The notes beneath the pieces are model-generated. The model had not been told where the DNA came from. It saw only the letters and a list, made by a program, of their open reading frames with translations, and made no database searches. From NCBI GenBank assembly GCA_020630975.1, contig JAHDID010000002.1, positions 232,399 through 296,398 of the forward strand: DNA of 64,000 bases. The letters run 5' to 3'. The stretch is from Verrucomicrobiota bacterium. Lineage in GTDB: Bacteria > Verrucomicrobiota > Verrucomicrobiia > Verrucomicrobiales > DEV007. The first letter of the stretch is position 1; every line of letters begins with the position of its first letter. The translations under genes were made by a program, and so were the position numbers. This document shows, one piece after another, positions 52,602-61,218 of this stretch.

Positions 52602-53876
52602 CTAGCCGCGTACTTGGCCGTCGCCGAAGACTAGGTATTTGTAGCTGGTGAGCTCTTCTAGGGCCATGGGGCCGCGGGCGTGGAGTTTGTCGGTGCTGAT
52701 GCCGATCTCGGCGCCGAAGCCGAACTCGCCGCCATCGCTGAAGCGGGTGGAGGCATTCCAGAAGACGGTGGCGGAGTCGCACTCTAGCTGGAAGCGCTCG
52801 GCTGCCTCGGTGTCGGTGGTGACGATGGTCTCGGTGTGGTGCGAGCCGTAGTGATTGATGTGGGCGATCGCAGCATCGAGATCGTCGACGACTTTGACGG
52901 CTAGGATGTAGTCGAGGTATTCCTCGCTCCAGTCGGACTCGGCGGCTTCTTTGATCTCTACGGCATCACCGACAGCGGCTCGGAAGTCGGCATCGCCACG
53001 CAGCTCTACGCCTTTGTCGGCTAGAGCCTGGGCGATGCGGGGCCCGTGGGCAACGGCTACGTCGCGGTGCAGCAGCAGGGTCTCCAGCGCATTGCAGACG
53101 GAGGGCTTTTGCACCTTGGAATTGATGGTCACATCGATGGCCATGTCGATATCGGCGGCTTTGTCGATGTAGGCGTGGCAGATGCCATCGTAGTGTTTGA
53201 TGACTGGCATACGGGCGAGGTCGACGACGGTCTCGATGAGGCCGGCTCCGCCGCGTGGGATGATCAAGTCGAGGTATTTATCCATCTCGGCCATGTGCTG
53301 GACGCTCTCGCGATCGGTGAACGGGATCAGCTGGATGGAGTCGTCTGGCAGGCCGGCGGGGGCGCCGCCCTCTTGGAGAGCTTTGGCGATGGCGCGATTC
53401 GAGTGGATGGCCTCTTTGCCCCCGCGTAGGATGGTGGCATTGCCGGTTTTGAAACACAGCACAGCGGCATCGCTAGTGACATTGGGACGGCTCTCAAAGA
53501 TGATGCCGATGACGCCGATGGGTGTGCGCTTTTTCTGAATGCGCAGGCCATTGGGGCGGGTCCACTCGCGGATGATCTCGCCGGTCGGGTCGTGCAGATC
53601 GGCCACCTCGCGGATACCCTGAGCGATGGCGGCTAGACGCGGGCCATCGAGACGCAGGCGATCTTTCATGGCATCGGTCAGACCTAGCTCGTCGGCCGAG
53701 GCTAGGTCTTTGGCATTGGCCTCGAGGATCTCGGCCTCGCTAGCGAGCACAGAGTCGGCCATCGCGTGGAGGATGGCGTTTTTGGTCTCGGTCGGCAGCT
53801 TGGTCAGGGCGTGGGCAGCGGCGCGTGCCTTCTGTCCCATAGCGAGTACCTGCTCTTTGATTTCGTCTGATGTCAT
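52602..53876 (-). CDS. proA: Glutamate-5-semialdehyde dehydrogenase
   Basis: 424 residues; second enzyme of proline synthesis (glutamyl phosphate to glutamate semialdehyde, NADPH). Motifs: RTPIGVIGIIFESRPNVTSD, ILRGGKEAIHSN, LIIPRGGAGLI and the active Cys in VQKPSVCNALETLL near residue 250. Ends SYKYLVFGDGQVRG as usual. The ATG at 53876 (MTSDEIKEQVLAMG) is the natural start. proB lies 519 bp upstream on the same strand, with a plus-strand membrane protein gene between them. Confidence 0.96.
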   Translation of the reverse strand: MTSDEIKEQVLAMGQKARAAAHALTKLPTETKNAILHAMADSVLASEAEILEANAKDLASADELGLTDAMKDRLRLDGPRLAAIAQGIREVADLHDPTGEIIREWTRPNGLRIQKKRTPIGVIGIIFESRPNVTSDAAVLCFKTGNATILRGGKEAIHSNRAIAKALQEGGAPAGLPDDSIQLIPFTDRESVQHMAEMDKYLDLIIPRGGAGLIETVVDLARMPVIKHYDGICHAYIDKAADIDMAIDVTINSKVQKPSVCNALETLLLHRDVAVAHGPRIAQALADKGVELRGDADFRAAVGDAVEIKEAAESDWSEEYLDYILAVKVVDDLDAAIAHINHYGSHHTETIVTTDTEAAERFQLECDSATVFWNASTRFSDGGEFGFGAEIGISTDKLHARGPMALEELTSYKYLVFGDGQVRG

Positions 53877-53964
53877 GTGGAAAGCGCACTGATAAACTTC
53901 TAGTCGGGAGGCGACAAGCGCCAATTATTAGCTAGTCTCCCTAAAAGTTTGAGATAGCTGCCAT

Positions 53965-54387
53965 ATGATAAACCTGAAAGCACGCACTTTGGATCTGAGC
54001 GCCTTCTCTCTGCTGCTATCAGTAAGTTACTCAACCCTAGTCTTGATTGCGGCTATTCTATTTATTCTTCCACCAGATCTCTTAACAGCGGCTGTTGTCT
54101 TTGGGCCCGGTATTTTTCTAAGTGTGGCGTTTGGGCTAATCTATGCGCTAAAGAATTTAAATCTGATGCGCCAAGGAACGCGAGAAATGAGGTCTAAACT
54201 CGAAGCTCTGAAATCAGGCCTAAAAATGGTGCTTATTCTCTGTGGCCTTCCTTCGATTCTCCACTTTCTGTCTATAAGCTCTTCCCTCGGGAAGGTGGAA
54301 AACCCTCTGCATGTAGTAATCGTAACGACCCCTATACTAGTAGCGGCTCCCATCAGCTTCTTGCTATCTTCCAAGGCCTACAAATAA
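53965..54387 (+). CDS. Hypothetical small membrane protein
   Basis: 140 residues with about four membrane helices (LLLSVSYSTLVLIAAILFIL; AAVVFGPGIFLSVAFGLIYAL; MVLILCGLPSILHFLSI; VVIVTTPILVAAPISFLL) and a basic cytoplasmic loop (RQGTREMRSKLEALKS). No family known. It sits between proA and proB on the opposite strand and is more AT-rich than both, as if inserted. Confidence 0.7.
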   Translation: MINLKARTLDLSAFSLLLSVSYSTLVLIAAILFILPPDLLTAAVVFGPGIFLSVAFGLIYALKNLNLMRQGTREMRSKLEALKSGLKMVLILCGLPSILHFLSISSSLGKVENPLHVVIVTTPILVAAPISFLLSSKAYK

Positions 54388-54395
54388 AAGCTTAC

Positions 54396-55172
54396 TTACT
54401 TCGCCGCAAAGCGAGTGCCCACGCCGTGGCCATTCACTAGCTCGCCGAGCTGCTCGGGTGTGAAGCCGCTGGCGATGATGGTCTCGATGCCGGACTCGAC
54501 GGCGGATTTTACGGCCTGGAGCTTGCTGCCCATGCCGCCTACGGAGAGGGTGCCGCTTTCGGCTTTGGCCAGATCCATGACGGAGTCGACATCGTCCACC
54601 GTCGGGATGACTTGGTCGTCGCTGTCGAGCAGACCGGGCACGGCGGTGAGTAGGATGAGCTGGTCGGCACCGATGAGCTGAGCGATCCGCGAGGAAAGGG
54701 TATCGTTGTCGCCGACCTTGAGCTCGAATGTGGCTACCGAGTCATTCTCATTGATGATGGGGATGATATTGGGGTAGCTGAGTAGTTTGCCGAGGGTGTT
54801 GGTGACATTGGTCAGGCGCTGCTCATCCTCGAAGTCGTAGTGAGTCAGCAGTAGCTGGGCGATCTTCAGCTGGTGGAGTAGGAACTGGCTCTCGTAGAGG
54901 TGCATGAGTGTGGCCTGCCCGGCGGCGGCGCAGGCCTGCAGCATCTCGATATCTGTGGGCCGGCGGTCGAGGCCGAAATGGACGACGCCTGCGCCGACAG
55001 CACCCGAGGAGACGACCACGCACTGGTGCCCGGCGTGGTTCAGATCGGCTATGGCCTGAGCCAGGCGAGCGATCATGGCGTGGTGGAGCTCGGCGGTATC
55101 GCCACGTGCGAGCACTCCGGTGCCGATCTTGATGACGATGCGCTTGCCTGCGCTATTGGTGACTGCTTCCAT
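54396..55172 (-). CDS. proB: Glutamate 5-kinase without PUA domain
   Basis: 258 residues; phosphorylates glutamate as the first step of proline synthesis. Motifs: KRIVIKIGTGVLARGD, VVVSSGAVGAG, PIINENDSVAT and LLTAVPGLLDSD, and GGMGSKLQAVKSAVESG. E. coli ProB (367) carries a C-terminal PUA domain, absent here; PUA-less forms are known. The ATG at 55172 is preceded by CTGGGAAAA. Confidence 0.94.
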   Translation of the reverse strand: MEAVTNSAGKRIVIKIGTGVLARGDTAELHHAMIARLAQAIADLNHAGHQCVVVSSGAVGAGVVHFGLDRRPTDIEMLQACAAAGQATLMHLYESQFLLHQLKIAQLLLTHYDFEDEQRLTNVTNTLGKLLSYPNIIPIINENDSVATFELKVGDNDTLSSRIAQLIGADQLILLTAVPGLLDSDDQVIPTVDDVDSVMDLAKAESGTLSVGGMGSKLQAVKSAVESGIETIIASGFTPEQLGELVNGHGVGTRFAAK

Positions 55173-55286
55173 TTTTCCCAGAAAGCTGGCACGATATTGC
55201 TTGCCAATAGGGGTGTAAAGGAACAGTTTACTCGGCTCCGGCAGTCGCCGCGAGCTATCTGTGCTCGCCTCGAGTCGGCGCACGAC

Positions 55287-55358
55287 GCACCCGTAGTAAA
55301 ATGGATATTACGTCGGTCTCCGGAACCGAAGGTCCAGGTTCGATTCCTGGCGGGTGTA
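55287..55358 (+). tRNA. tRNA-Arg (CCG)
   Basis: 72 nt. Acceptor GCACCCG/CGGGTGT (G1-T72 wobble), D arm TAGTAAAATGGATATTA, anticodon stem TCGGT/ACCGA with loop CTCCGGA, anticodon CCG, T arm CCAGGTTCGATTCCTGG. CCA is not encoded. It lies 114 bp from the divergent proB start. Confidence 0.94.
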
Positions 55359-55369
55359 TTTGCTTGGAT

Positions 55370-55830
55370 GGAGTGCCGCTACGGTGGCTTGTTAGATAGC
55401 CGACGGGGACGTCGGCGGTCCCGGGGGCGGAGTTAGTTCGGCGTGGATGAGCTGAATAGAGAATGACGAGTTGGATTTTTGAATTTTGATTTGGCTCAGG
55501 TTCGGCGCCGAAAGGTGGTTTGATTCCAAATGATTCTTGGGGCGACACTCGGAGAAATTCAAAAATCAAACCTCACTAATCGGGAATCCTAAATCAGCTC
55601 TTCCCGCTGCTTGAGGCACTGGCTCTAGGTAGCGGCAAGTACTCTGCGGGACCACTCGCTGACGCTCGCCTCCACTTTTGCTGATGGCTTTGGGTTGTGA
55701 GGGGAACTCTGGGGAGTTCTGCTATGGTGGCTTGGCTTGTTAGCCGACGGGGACGTCGGCGGTCCCGGGGGCTAGGGATTCGGTGATGCTTGCCTCCACT
55801 TTTGCTGGGGGCTTTTTGGGGAATCCTATC
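55370..55830. repeat. Composite repeat block 3
   Basis: GCCGACG-type hairpin (about 55397-55425), the about 190-bp repeat (55441-55635), CCACTCGCTGACGCTCGCC segment, GGAACTC-type hairpin (55703-55725, tail GCTAT) and another GCCGACG-type hairpin (about 55742-55770). The element order is as in blocks 1 and 2. No gene supported. Confidence 0.88.
55474..55567. repeat. 94-bp element with perfect 13-bp inverted ends, copy 3
   Basis: Same ends as the other copies, with a core nearly identical to copy 1. Confidence 0.88.
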
Positions 55831-55898
55831 CTGAAATTGTCGATTGTCGTAATGGTGAAGTGTGCCACGATAACGACAATTTTCTGAACATCAGTATC

Positions 55899-56267
55899 AT
55901 GACAGATCAAGACATCACAGCTCTCTTTGACGAATGGAACAGCGCTCTGCAGACCGGCGACCCCAAGCAGGTGGCAGCTCTGTATGAGACCAATGCAATC
56001 CTGCTGCCGACTGTGTCGAATCAGGTCCGCCACAACCACGCGGAGATCGAGGATTACTTCGTGCACTTCCTAGCTAAAGGACCTCAGGGCAAGATCGATG
56101 AGTCGAATGTCCGCACCTTTGGTGATCTGGCGATCAATTCTGGTGTCTACACTTTCACATTCTCAGATGGCGCTACTGTGCAGGCTCGCTTCACCTACGT
56201 CTACCGCTGGAATGGTCAGCGCTGGCTGATCGTGGAGCACCACTCTTCGGCGATGCCAGAGGGCTAA
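55899..56267 (+). CDS. SnoaL/NTF2-like protein (SgcJ/EcaC family)
   Basis: 122 residues of the cone-shaped NTF2-like fold: ITALFDEWNSALQTGDPKQVAALYETNAILLPT, read in parts, EDYFVHFLAKGPQG and the final strands FTYVYRWNGQRWLIVEHHSSAMPE. The form matches the SgcJ/EcaC or CaMKII-association-like group. Small-molecule binding or enzymatic role, not definable. The ATG at 55899 is preferred. Confidence 0.88.
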   Translation: MTDQDITALFDEWNSALQTGDPKQVAALYETNAILLPTVSNQVRHNHAEIEDYFVHFLAKGPQGKIDESNVRTFGDLAINSGVYTFTFSDGATVQARFTYVYRWNGQRWLIVEHHSSAMPEG

Positions 56268-56342
56268 ACCGGTGCCCCATCTCAAAAAAGGGCAGCCGAT
56301 TTAGTTGGCGATTTTTTTCTCAGAGGGCAAGTGGGCGCGAGC

Positions 56343-57455
56343 TTACTTGCCCTTTCCTTTACCCTTCCCTTTGCCTTTACCCTTGCTCTTACTTTTGCCT
56401 TTGCCGCCACGGCCATCGATCTCGCCGTCGCCATCGCGGTCTTCGCCGTAGGGCATACCATTCTCGAAGAAGACTCCCTCGCGGCGGCCAGCAGCGACAT
56501 GCTCGCTGTAGACTTTTCTCTCCTCAGAGGCCGCATAGGCATCGTTGGCAGCTAGCAGATCTTTCATCACCTGCTCGATAGGGGCAGACATCGAGACCGC
56601 TGTGATCACTTTGCCTTCCTGACCAAAGGTATCGGGCTGGATCACATAGAGAGTGGGGCTGGAGAGCTCGCTGTGCACACCTACTGCCTCGCGCCAGCCG
56701 GCGTCGGCATCGCCACTCGATAGATCGACGTGGAACTTTCCGATGATCGACTCGTGGCTAAAGACAGGCTTCAGCTTTTCCTGGGCAGCCGGCATCAGAT
56801 CGGCGGGGACATCGATGTAGGCGAGCAGCCGCTGGTCACCGGAGGATATATTTAGCGCTTGGCGAAAGGCATTAAAATCCTGTAGCTCTGCAGCGGATGG
56901 GTCGCCTTTTGGAGGGTAATCGGCGGCGATCTCATCGAGCCGCTCGATCAGCTCAGCATCACCGTCCTCAGGCATGGGGCCATTGCGCCCTAGCACGGAG
57001 GCAGGGCCGCGGCCACTGCGGGAGAGCCGCTTCTCGCCATCGGGACTGAGGATGCAGAATGCCGTATTGGCGAAGCTGCCGTTTAGGAACTTGCGCACCA
57101 TTTGCTGGTTTTCCTCGCTCTCGTAGGACTCGATGCGGATACAGACAAACTTGCGAGATAGGTCGATGAATTCTTTCTGTGAGAACAAACTGTTCTGCGT
57201 CTTGGCGTAGCCTGGTCAGAAGACGCCCGATATGCCCGAACAGGTGGCCGCTGCAGCCATGAAAAAGATCGGTCGCTGCGAGCGCTGCGCCTCAGCTAGG
57301 CCTGTCTCCCAGGTCGTGTACCAGGCGATACCAGCTTCGCCGATCGGCTGAGGATTAGCACCGAGCTCATCGGGGCGAGGACCCTGAGCATGAGCAGGGG
57401 AGAGTAGGAGGGTGGAGCAGGCTAGCGCTGCTGCGGCTAAGGCTATCGATCTCAT
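56343..57455 (-). CDS. Secreted thioredoxin-like selenoprotein (in-frame TGA as Sec)
   Basis: 371 codons including an internal TGA (57218-57216, codon 80). A signal peptide (ALAAAALACSTLLLSPAHA) precedes WYTTWETGLAEAQRSQRPIFF, a thioredoxin-like start. Then comes ATCSGISGVF, the TGA, and PGYAKTQNSLFSQKEFIDLS in the same frame. Homologues of this type that I recall carry Cys at the TGA position (GVWCPG-like), so a Cys-to-Sec swap in a redox motif is the best reading. The downstream part continues as one domain with no good start of its own. The tail has DRDGDGEIDG (Ca-binding-like) and a Gly-Lys repeat. It lies 49 bp after a lipoprotein gene. Confidence 0.75.
57182..57196 (-). promoter_or_regulatory. 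Candidate SECIS hairpin after the TGA
   Basis: Minus-strand arms AGAAC and GTTCT enclose AGTTT. The stem begins 19 nt after the TGA and the loop has a G in its first two positions; both fit the general form of bacterial SECIS elements. The stem is short (5 bp), so support is moderate. Confidence 0.5.
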
Positions 57456-57504
57456 GGAGGATGAAACCGCGCCGACGGAAGATGGTTGCGAGAAAAAACA
57501 GAGA

Positions 57505-57978
57505 CTACTGTGGTCGCTGCATCTCAAAGGCCCCCTGCTGACTGCCGGAGCGATTCGAGTAGGTCGCATCAAAGCGCTGCCCTTTGATCTTGCCATCGTG
57601 GTCGAAGCTGCCAAACGGGCCCAGCCCCTGCGAACCCTCTACCGCGTAGCCACCGTCGGTTGTGGGCTCCACATCGAAGTTCACTTTGTAGGCGCCGCTC
57701 AATACTTTGAAGTAAGTGGCGTGGTAGCGAAAGTCGTAGGCGCCTGCCTCTGGGCCAGGAGTCGCGATGCAGCGCAGCTTGCCTTTGTGGCCATTGGTAG
57801 CGGTCTCCCAAGTGCCTTTCCACGGGCCTGCCACAGGATCTTTACCGCCAGTGCCTGCCTGATGAGCGGCTACCGACTCTTGCCAGGCTTTTTCAAAACC
57901 GATGCCGGCGCAGCCTATGCTGCATAGTGCGAGTAGGCAGAGTGTGGTACGGAGCAAAGAACTGATGGTGGTCATCAT
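57505..57978 (-). CDS. Putative lipoprotein
   Basis: 157 residues. The signal sequence ends in a lipobox (LCLLALCSIGCAG, Cys near 23). A beta-rich domain follows (GPWKGTWETATNGHKGKLRC; GAYDFRYHATYFKVLSGAYKV), resembling small lipocalin-like or FABP-like barrels. No family name is certain. It is directly upstream of the selenoprotein gene, in the same direction, so likely one transcript. Confidence 0.8.
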   Translation of the reverse strand: MMTTISSLLRTTLCLLALCSIGCAGIGFEKAWQESVAAHQAGTGGKDPVAGPWKGTWETATNGHKGKLRCIATPGPEAGAYDFRYHATYFKVLSGAYKVNFDVEPTTDGGYAVEGSQGLGPFGSFDHDGKIKGQRFDATYSNRSGSQQGAFEMQRPQ

Positions 57979-58179
57979 GTTGTGCGTGCAATGAAGTCAG
58001 TTTTTACTAGGCGTCAACTGGCCTGAAACAAACGCTCCTAACCAATGCTGGGGCCTCGCGCAAATGCAAGGGGGCGCAATGCTTGAGCATTGCAGCTATT
58101 ACAAAAAACAGAACTACCCCGGCTTTGCGTTCTTTGCGGCTTTGCGCGAAGTTTTCTACAATCGACGACGACCTAGTCC
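57979..58179. other. 201-bp intergenic region with a GCAATGC hairpin
   Basis: Perfect arms GCAATGC and GCATTGC around TTGA (about 58076-58093), followed by AGCTATTAC. It has the stem-7/loop-4 form of the other hairpins but a different loop and tail. Confidence 0.5.
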
Positions 58180-59946
58180 GTGAGCCCTACCCGTCCATCC
58201 GCCCACCAGCCTGATCTGGGAGAGAAGTTTTTTGCGATCCAGTCGCAGCTGCTAGCTGTGCTGGAGGATCTCTGTGCGCTGTGCACCGATACCGATGTGG
58301 AGCCTGCCAGAGTCATCATGCTGCGCAATCTGATCTCCGATCTGCGCGAGCCATTTCTCTTCATCATCGCTGGCGGCGCTGGGTCGGGTAAGTCGATGCT
58401 GCTCAATGCACTGTTTGGGCAGGATTTCACCTCGCTGGATGTCGACGTGCAGCCCGGGCAGATCATTTCCTATCAGTATAGTCGCGAGGCGCATGAGTTT
58501 GGCCATGCCTCTGATGTGCTCGAGGTTTATCGCCCGCTGGACTTTCTGAAAAACTTCAACCTCGTCGATACCCAGGGCAACGATCCCGGCGATGAGAGGC
58601 ACCGACAGATCCGCGAGCGCTTTTTGCCACTCGCCGATGTGGTGTTGTTCACCTTTTCGGTGACGGAGCCCTGGGATAGCGCCACCTGGGATCTGCTAGA
58701 CACGATCCATGGCGACTACCGGAGCAAGGTAGTGATCGTACTGCAGCAGTGCGATCTACGCAGCTCAGAGGAAGTGGCGGCTATCCTCGAGCACCTGCAG
58801 AAGACTGCGCGGCATCGTTTTGGGATCGAGTTTCCGATCTACGCCGTATCGGCTCGCGAGGCCTATCAGCAGCGCAGCATGGGTGCGGTGCTCGGCCAGC
58901 AGACCGCATTTGGTAGTTTGTCAGGTTTGGAGTCCCACCTATCCAAGTTAGTCGACTCTTCGCCCGCCAAACAGCAGCGGCTCGTCGAGGCTGGGCGCAC
59001 GGCCAATGCCGTGCTGCGCGAGGTGAAAGGCAAACTGGGCAATGCCATACAAGTGGTCAAAGTCGATCGAGAGCTGCTCAGCGATCTCGACCCAGTCATC
59101 ACCGAGCAGAAAAACCGGACCATCAAAAAATGTGAACCGCTATTCAAAGCTCTCGACGACAATTTTCTAGCCGCCAGTCTGCAGGCTGCACCGATCCTAG
59201 AGGGGCAGCTGCACTTCATCTCGGCGCTATCGCCATCGGTGCGCGAGATCGGACAGATGGAGGATCTACTAGTGGCTACGACGATGAAGTCCGTGCGCCA
59301 CACCGTGAATACCGGTGCCAAGGTCGTCGAAGAGGATGTGAACCACCTCTACCAGCAGGTGTCCAATGAGATGCACCAGCACTACCATCTGGCTCTATCG
59401 GTAGAGGGCAGCGGCCAGCCCGACTGGAGCGAGTCCTGCCAGGCACTGGCCGATGGGGTGGAGCGCGCCTCTGGCGACGTGCTGGGCAAGCTGGATGTGA
59501 AGACTGAGCTCGCGCAGCGCCTACGTAGCCGCAGCCGAGTGATCTGGAGCTACCTGATCGCTAGCGGCCTAGCTGTGATGGCGGGCATCGCGCTGACGCT
59601 GCTCGGCCTAGGACCGTGGAATGCGATCGCATTTGGAGCGGCTGCGATACCGCTAATCATTGCCATCGTCTACGGGGCCAAGTCGACTCATAGCATCCGC
59701 CAATACTACACCGCGACGGTCAATGACTACCGAGCTGCAGTGGCCGATGCGCAGCGCGAGGCTTTTGGCATCGGGACCAATTACTTCTTCACCGATTTCA
59801 CCACCTTGTTTGATCCGATCCGAGAGCTATGCCAAGAGCATCGCGAGCGCTACGAGCCGCAAATGATAGGTATAGAAACCTGTGAAAAAGATCTAGCAGA
59901 TATGGCAGAAAGCTTAGCGCTGATTGAGTCGTCTCTAGATCGGTAG
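58180..59946 (+). CDS. Dynamin-like GTPase
   Basis: 588 residues starting with GTG. G1 is GGAGSGKSMLLNALFG near residue 66, G3 is LVDTQGND near 130, and the G4 position reads VLQQCDLRS instead of the usual T/NKxD. A long helical region with coiled-coil-like stretches follows, and two C-terminal helices (VIWSYLIASGLAVMAGIALTL; AIAFGAAAIPLIIAIVYGA) anchor it to the membrane. The form is that of bacterial dynamin-like proteins, which remodel or protect membranes. It stands alone. Confidence 0.85.
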   Translation: MSPTRPSAHQPDLGEKFFAIQSQLLAVLEDLCALCTDTDVEPARVIMLRNLISDLREPFLFIIAGGAGSGKSMLLNALFGQDFTSLDVDVQPGQIISYQYSREAHEFGHASDVLEVYRPLDFLKNFNLVDTQGNDPGDERHRQIRERFLPLADVVLFTFSVTEPWDSATWDLLDTIHGDYRSKVVIVLQQCDLRSSEEVAAILEHLQKTARHRFGIEFPIYAVSAREAYQQRSMGAVLGQQTAFGSLSGLESHLSKLVDSSPAKQQRLVEAGRTANAVLREVKGKLGNAIQVVKVDRELLSDLDPVITEQKNRTIKKCEPLFKALDDNFLAASLQAAPILEGQLHFISALSPSVREIGQMEDLLVATTMKSVRHTVNTGAKVVEEDVNHLYQQVSNEMHQHYHLALSVEGSGQPDWSESCQALADGVERASGDVLGKLDVKTELAQRLRSRSRVIWSYLIASGLAVMAGIALTLLGLGPWNAIAFGAAAIPLIIAIVYGAKSTHSIRQYYTATVNDYRAAVADAQREAFGIGTNYFFTDFTTLFDPIRELCQEHRERYEPQMIGIETCEKDLADMAESLALIESSLDR

Positions 59947-60045
59947 GTGTAGATCGAGGAGACTCCCGCCCGAAAATTCTCCCCACCAATACACCGTTTT
60001 TTCGAAAGCTATCCGTCGTTTCAGCAAAGCGGGAGAGGTAGTGTT

Positions 60046-60340
60046 GTGTTGATGGGTTTCACCCCGGGCTATCAGCTATTAGCCCCTCTGGGGCTTTATC
60101 GGTCCCGGAGGGACTCAAAGATAGTAGCCGGTGGTAAGCGTAGCGCAGCCACCGGATGGGGCGGGAGTGAAGCCGCACCCCGGCGGGGTGCTAGAAACTT
60201 TTGTTTACCTGCAGCGCCCCAGTGTCCGATAAGTCGAACTTAATAACGACATTAGCATCTGCGGGTTACTAAGCTTGAGGAATGAGGCTGTGTTGAGAGC
60301 TAATCCTGCGGCCGAGGTAGCCGGGCAGCTGAAGGCAGCC
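60046..60340. repeat. Chain of hairpins (dispersed PVC-type intergenic repeat)
   Basis: Four hairpins follow each other: AGCCCC/GGGGCT, GTCCC/GGGAC, CCGGTGG/CCACCGG and CACCCCG/CGGGGTG. Near the right end GGGCAGCTGAAGGCAGCCC is the same fold as GGGCAGTTGAAAACAGCCC of the 129-bp unit with changed stem bases. No gene is supported in 59947-60357. Confidence 0.75.
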
Positions 60341-60357
60341 CCTGGGCTTGAAAAATA

Positions 60358-61218
60358 TTACCTACCCTTCGCCTTTAGCGGAAAGGGTGGTGGGCGGTAG
60401 CCTTCGATGTGATCACACACGGCCTCGACGATGGCGGCGGCGCAGTCTTTACGTACTTGGTCTTTGGTCTTCGGATTCAGTAGCCAAGCTTCGACTCTGG
60501 GATTGTCGATGAACTCTACCTCTAGCAGGGTCATGACACTTTTGTACATATGGGTATCCATGCGGGCAAAGCCGAGGGTGCGGAGGCCGTCTTTGAGGTA
60601 GCCGCCATCGCCGCGTCGGTCGCCATGCACGGCAGCTTTGCTGGGATCGCCACCGTAGGGCTGTAGAGCTTTGGCTACCTTTTCGACGAGGCGGGCTGAG
60701 AAAGCTTTGTCGCGATCGGCGTAGGGATTATTGAAGTGCATATACTCCCAGTCGGGATGGGTCTCGGAGCTGACAAAAGCTTTGGTGCCGTGCGCGGTGC
60801 GATCGCGCGAGGCATTGAAGTGGATCGATATGAAAACAGCAGCACTATTCTCCACAGCAGTCGCGGCGCGAGATATAGCGGCCATGGATCGATCGGTAGT
60901 GCGAGTCTGCACACAGCGGATACCGAGCTGCTTGGCGCGTGCGCTGGCCTCGAAGGCGCGGCCTACCTCTAGGGCGTATTCCAGGGTCAGATCCTTTTCG
61001 ACATAGCGCTTGCTGGCGGAGTGGGCATTATTCGACGAGGCACCGTAGCCAGCCTGACTGCCATCGGTCTTGCCTTTCACATAGGAGCCGCCATGGCCTG
61101 CATCGATCACCACTACGCGCTCCTGAGATAGCGCGATGCCACAGATGGCTGATAGCAGTGCTACGGCGAGACTGTACCCTATTGAATGTTTTTTGTACCC
61201 TATTGAATTTGTCATCAC
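60358..61218 (-). CDS. N-acetylmuramoyl-L-alanine amidase (Amidase_3)
   Basis: 286 residues. It cleaves the amide bond between muramic acid and the peptide in peptidoglycan. Zinc ligands are in VVVIDAGHGG (His), RYVEKDLTLEYAL (Glu) and VFISIHFNAS (His); the catalytic Glu is in TLLEVEFIDNP. A signal peptide (SLAVALLSAICGIALSQ) makes it periplasmic. Its first 15 residues (MTNSIGYKKHSIGYS) are encoded by a 21-bp tandem repeat. Its ATGA overlaps the stop of the upstream dehydrogenase. Confidence 0.92.
   Translation of the reverse strand: MMTNSIGYKKHSIGYSLAVALLSAICGIALSQERVVVIDAGHGGSYVKGKTDGSQAGYGASSNNAHSASKRYVEKDLTLEYALEVGRAFEASARAKQLGIRCVQTRTTDRSMAAISRAATAVENSAAVFISIHFNASRDRTAHGTKAFVSSETHPDWEYMHFNNPYADRDKAFSARLVEKVAKALQPYGGDPSKAAVHGDRRGDGGYLKDGLRTLGFARMDTHMYKSVMTLLEVEFIDNPRVEAWLLNPKTKDQVRKDCAAAIVEAVCDHIEGYRPPPFPLKAKGR
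61171..61208 (-). repeat. 21-bp tandem repeat (2 copies), locus 4, inside amidase N-terminus
   Basis: Two copies 21 bp apart. Since 21 bp is seven codons, the amidase reads the same peptide twice (HSIGY and NSIGY). Confidence 0.9.

Noticed and set aside
57216..57614. Treating the part before the TGA as a separate truncated protein
   Set aside because: The downstream part continues the same fold in the same frame, so a single Sec-containing product explains the sequence better.
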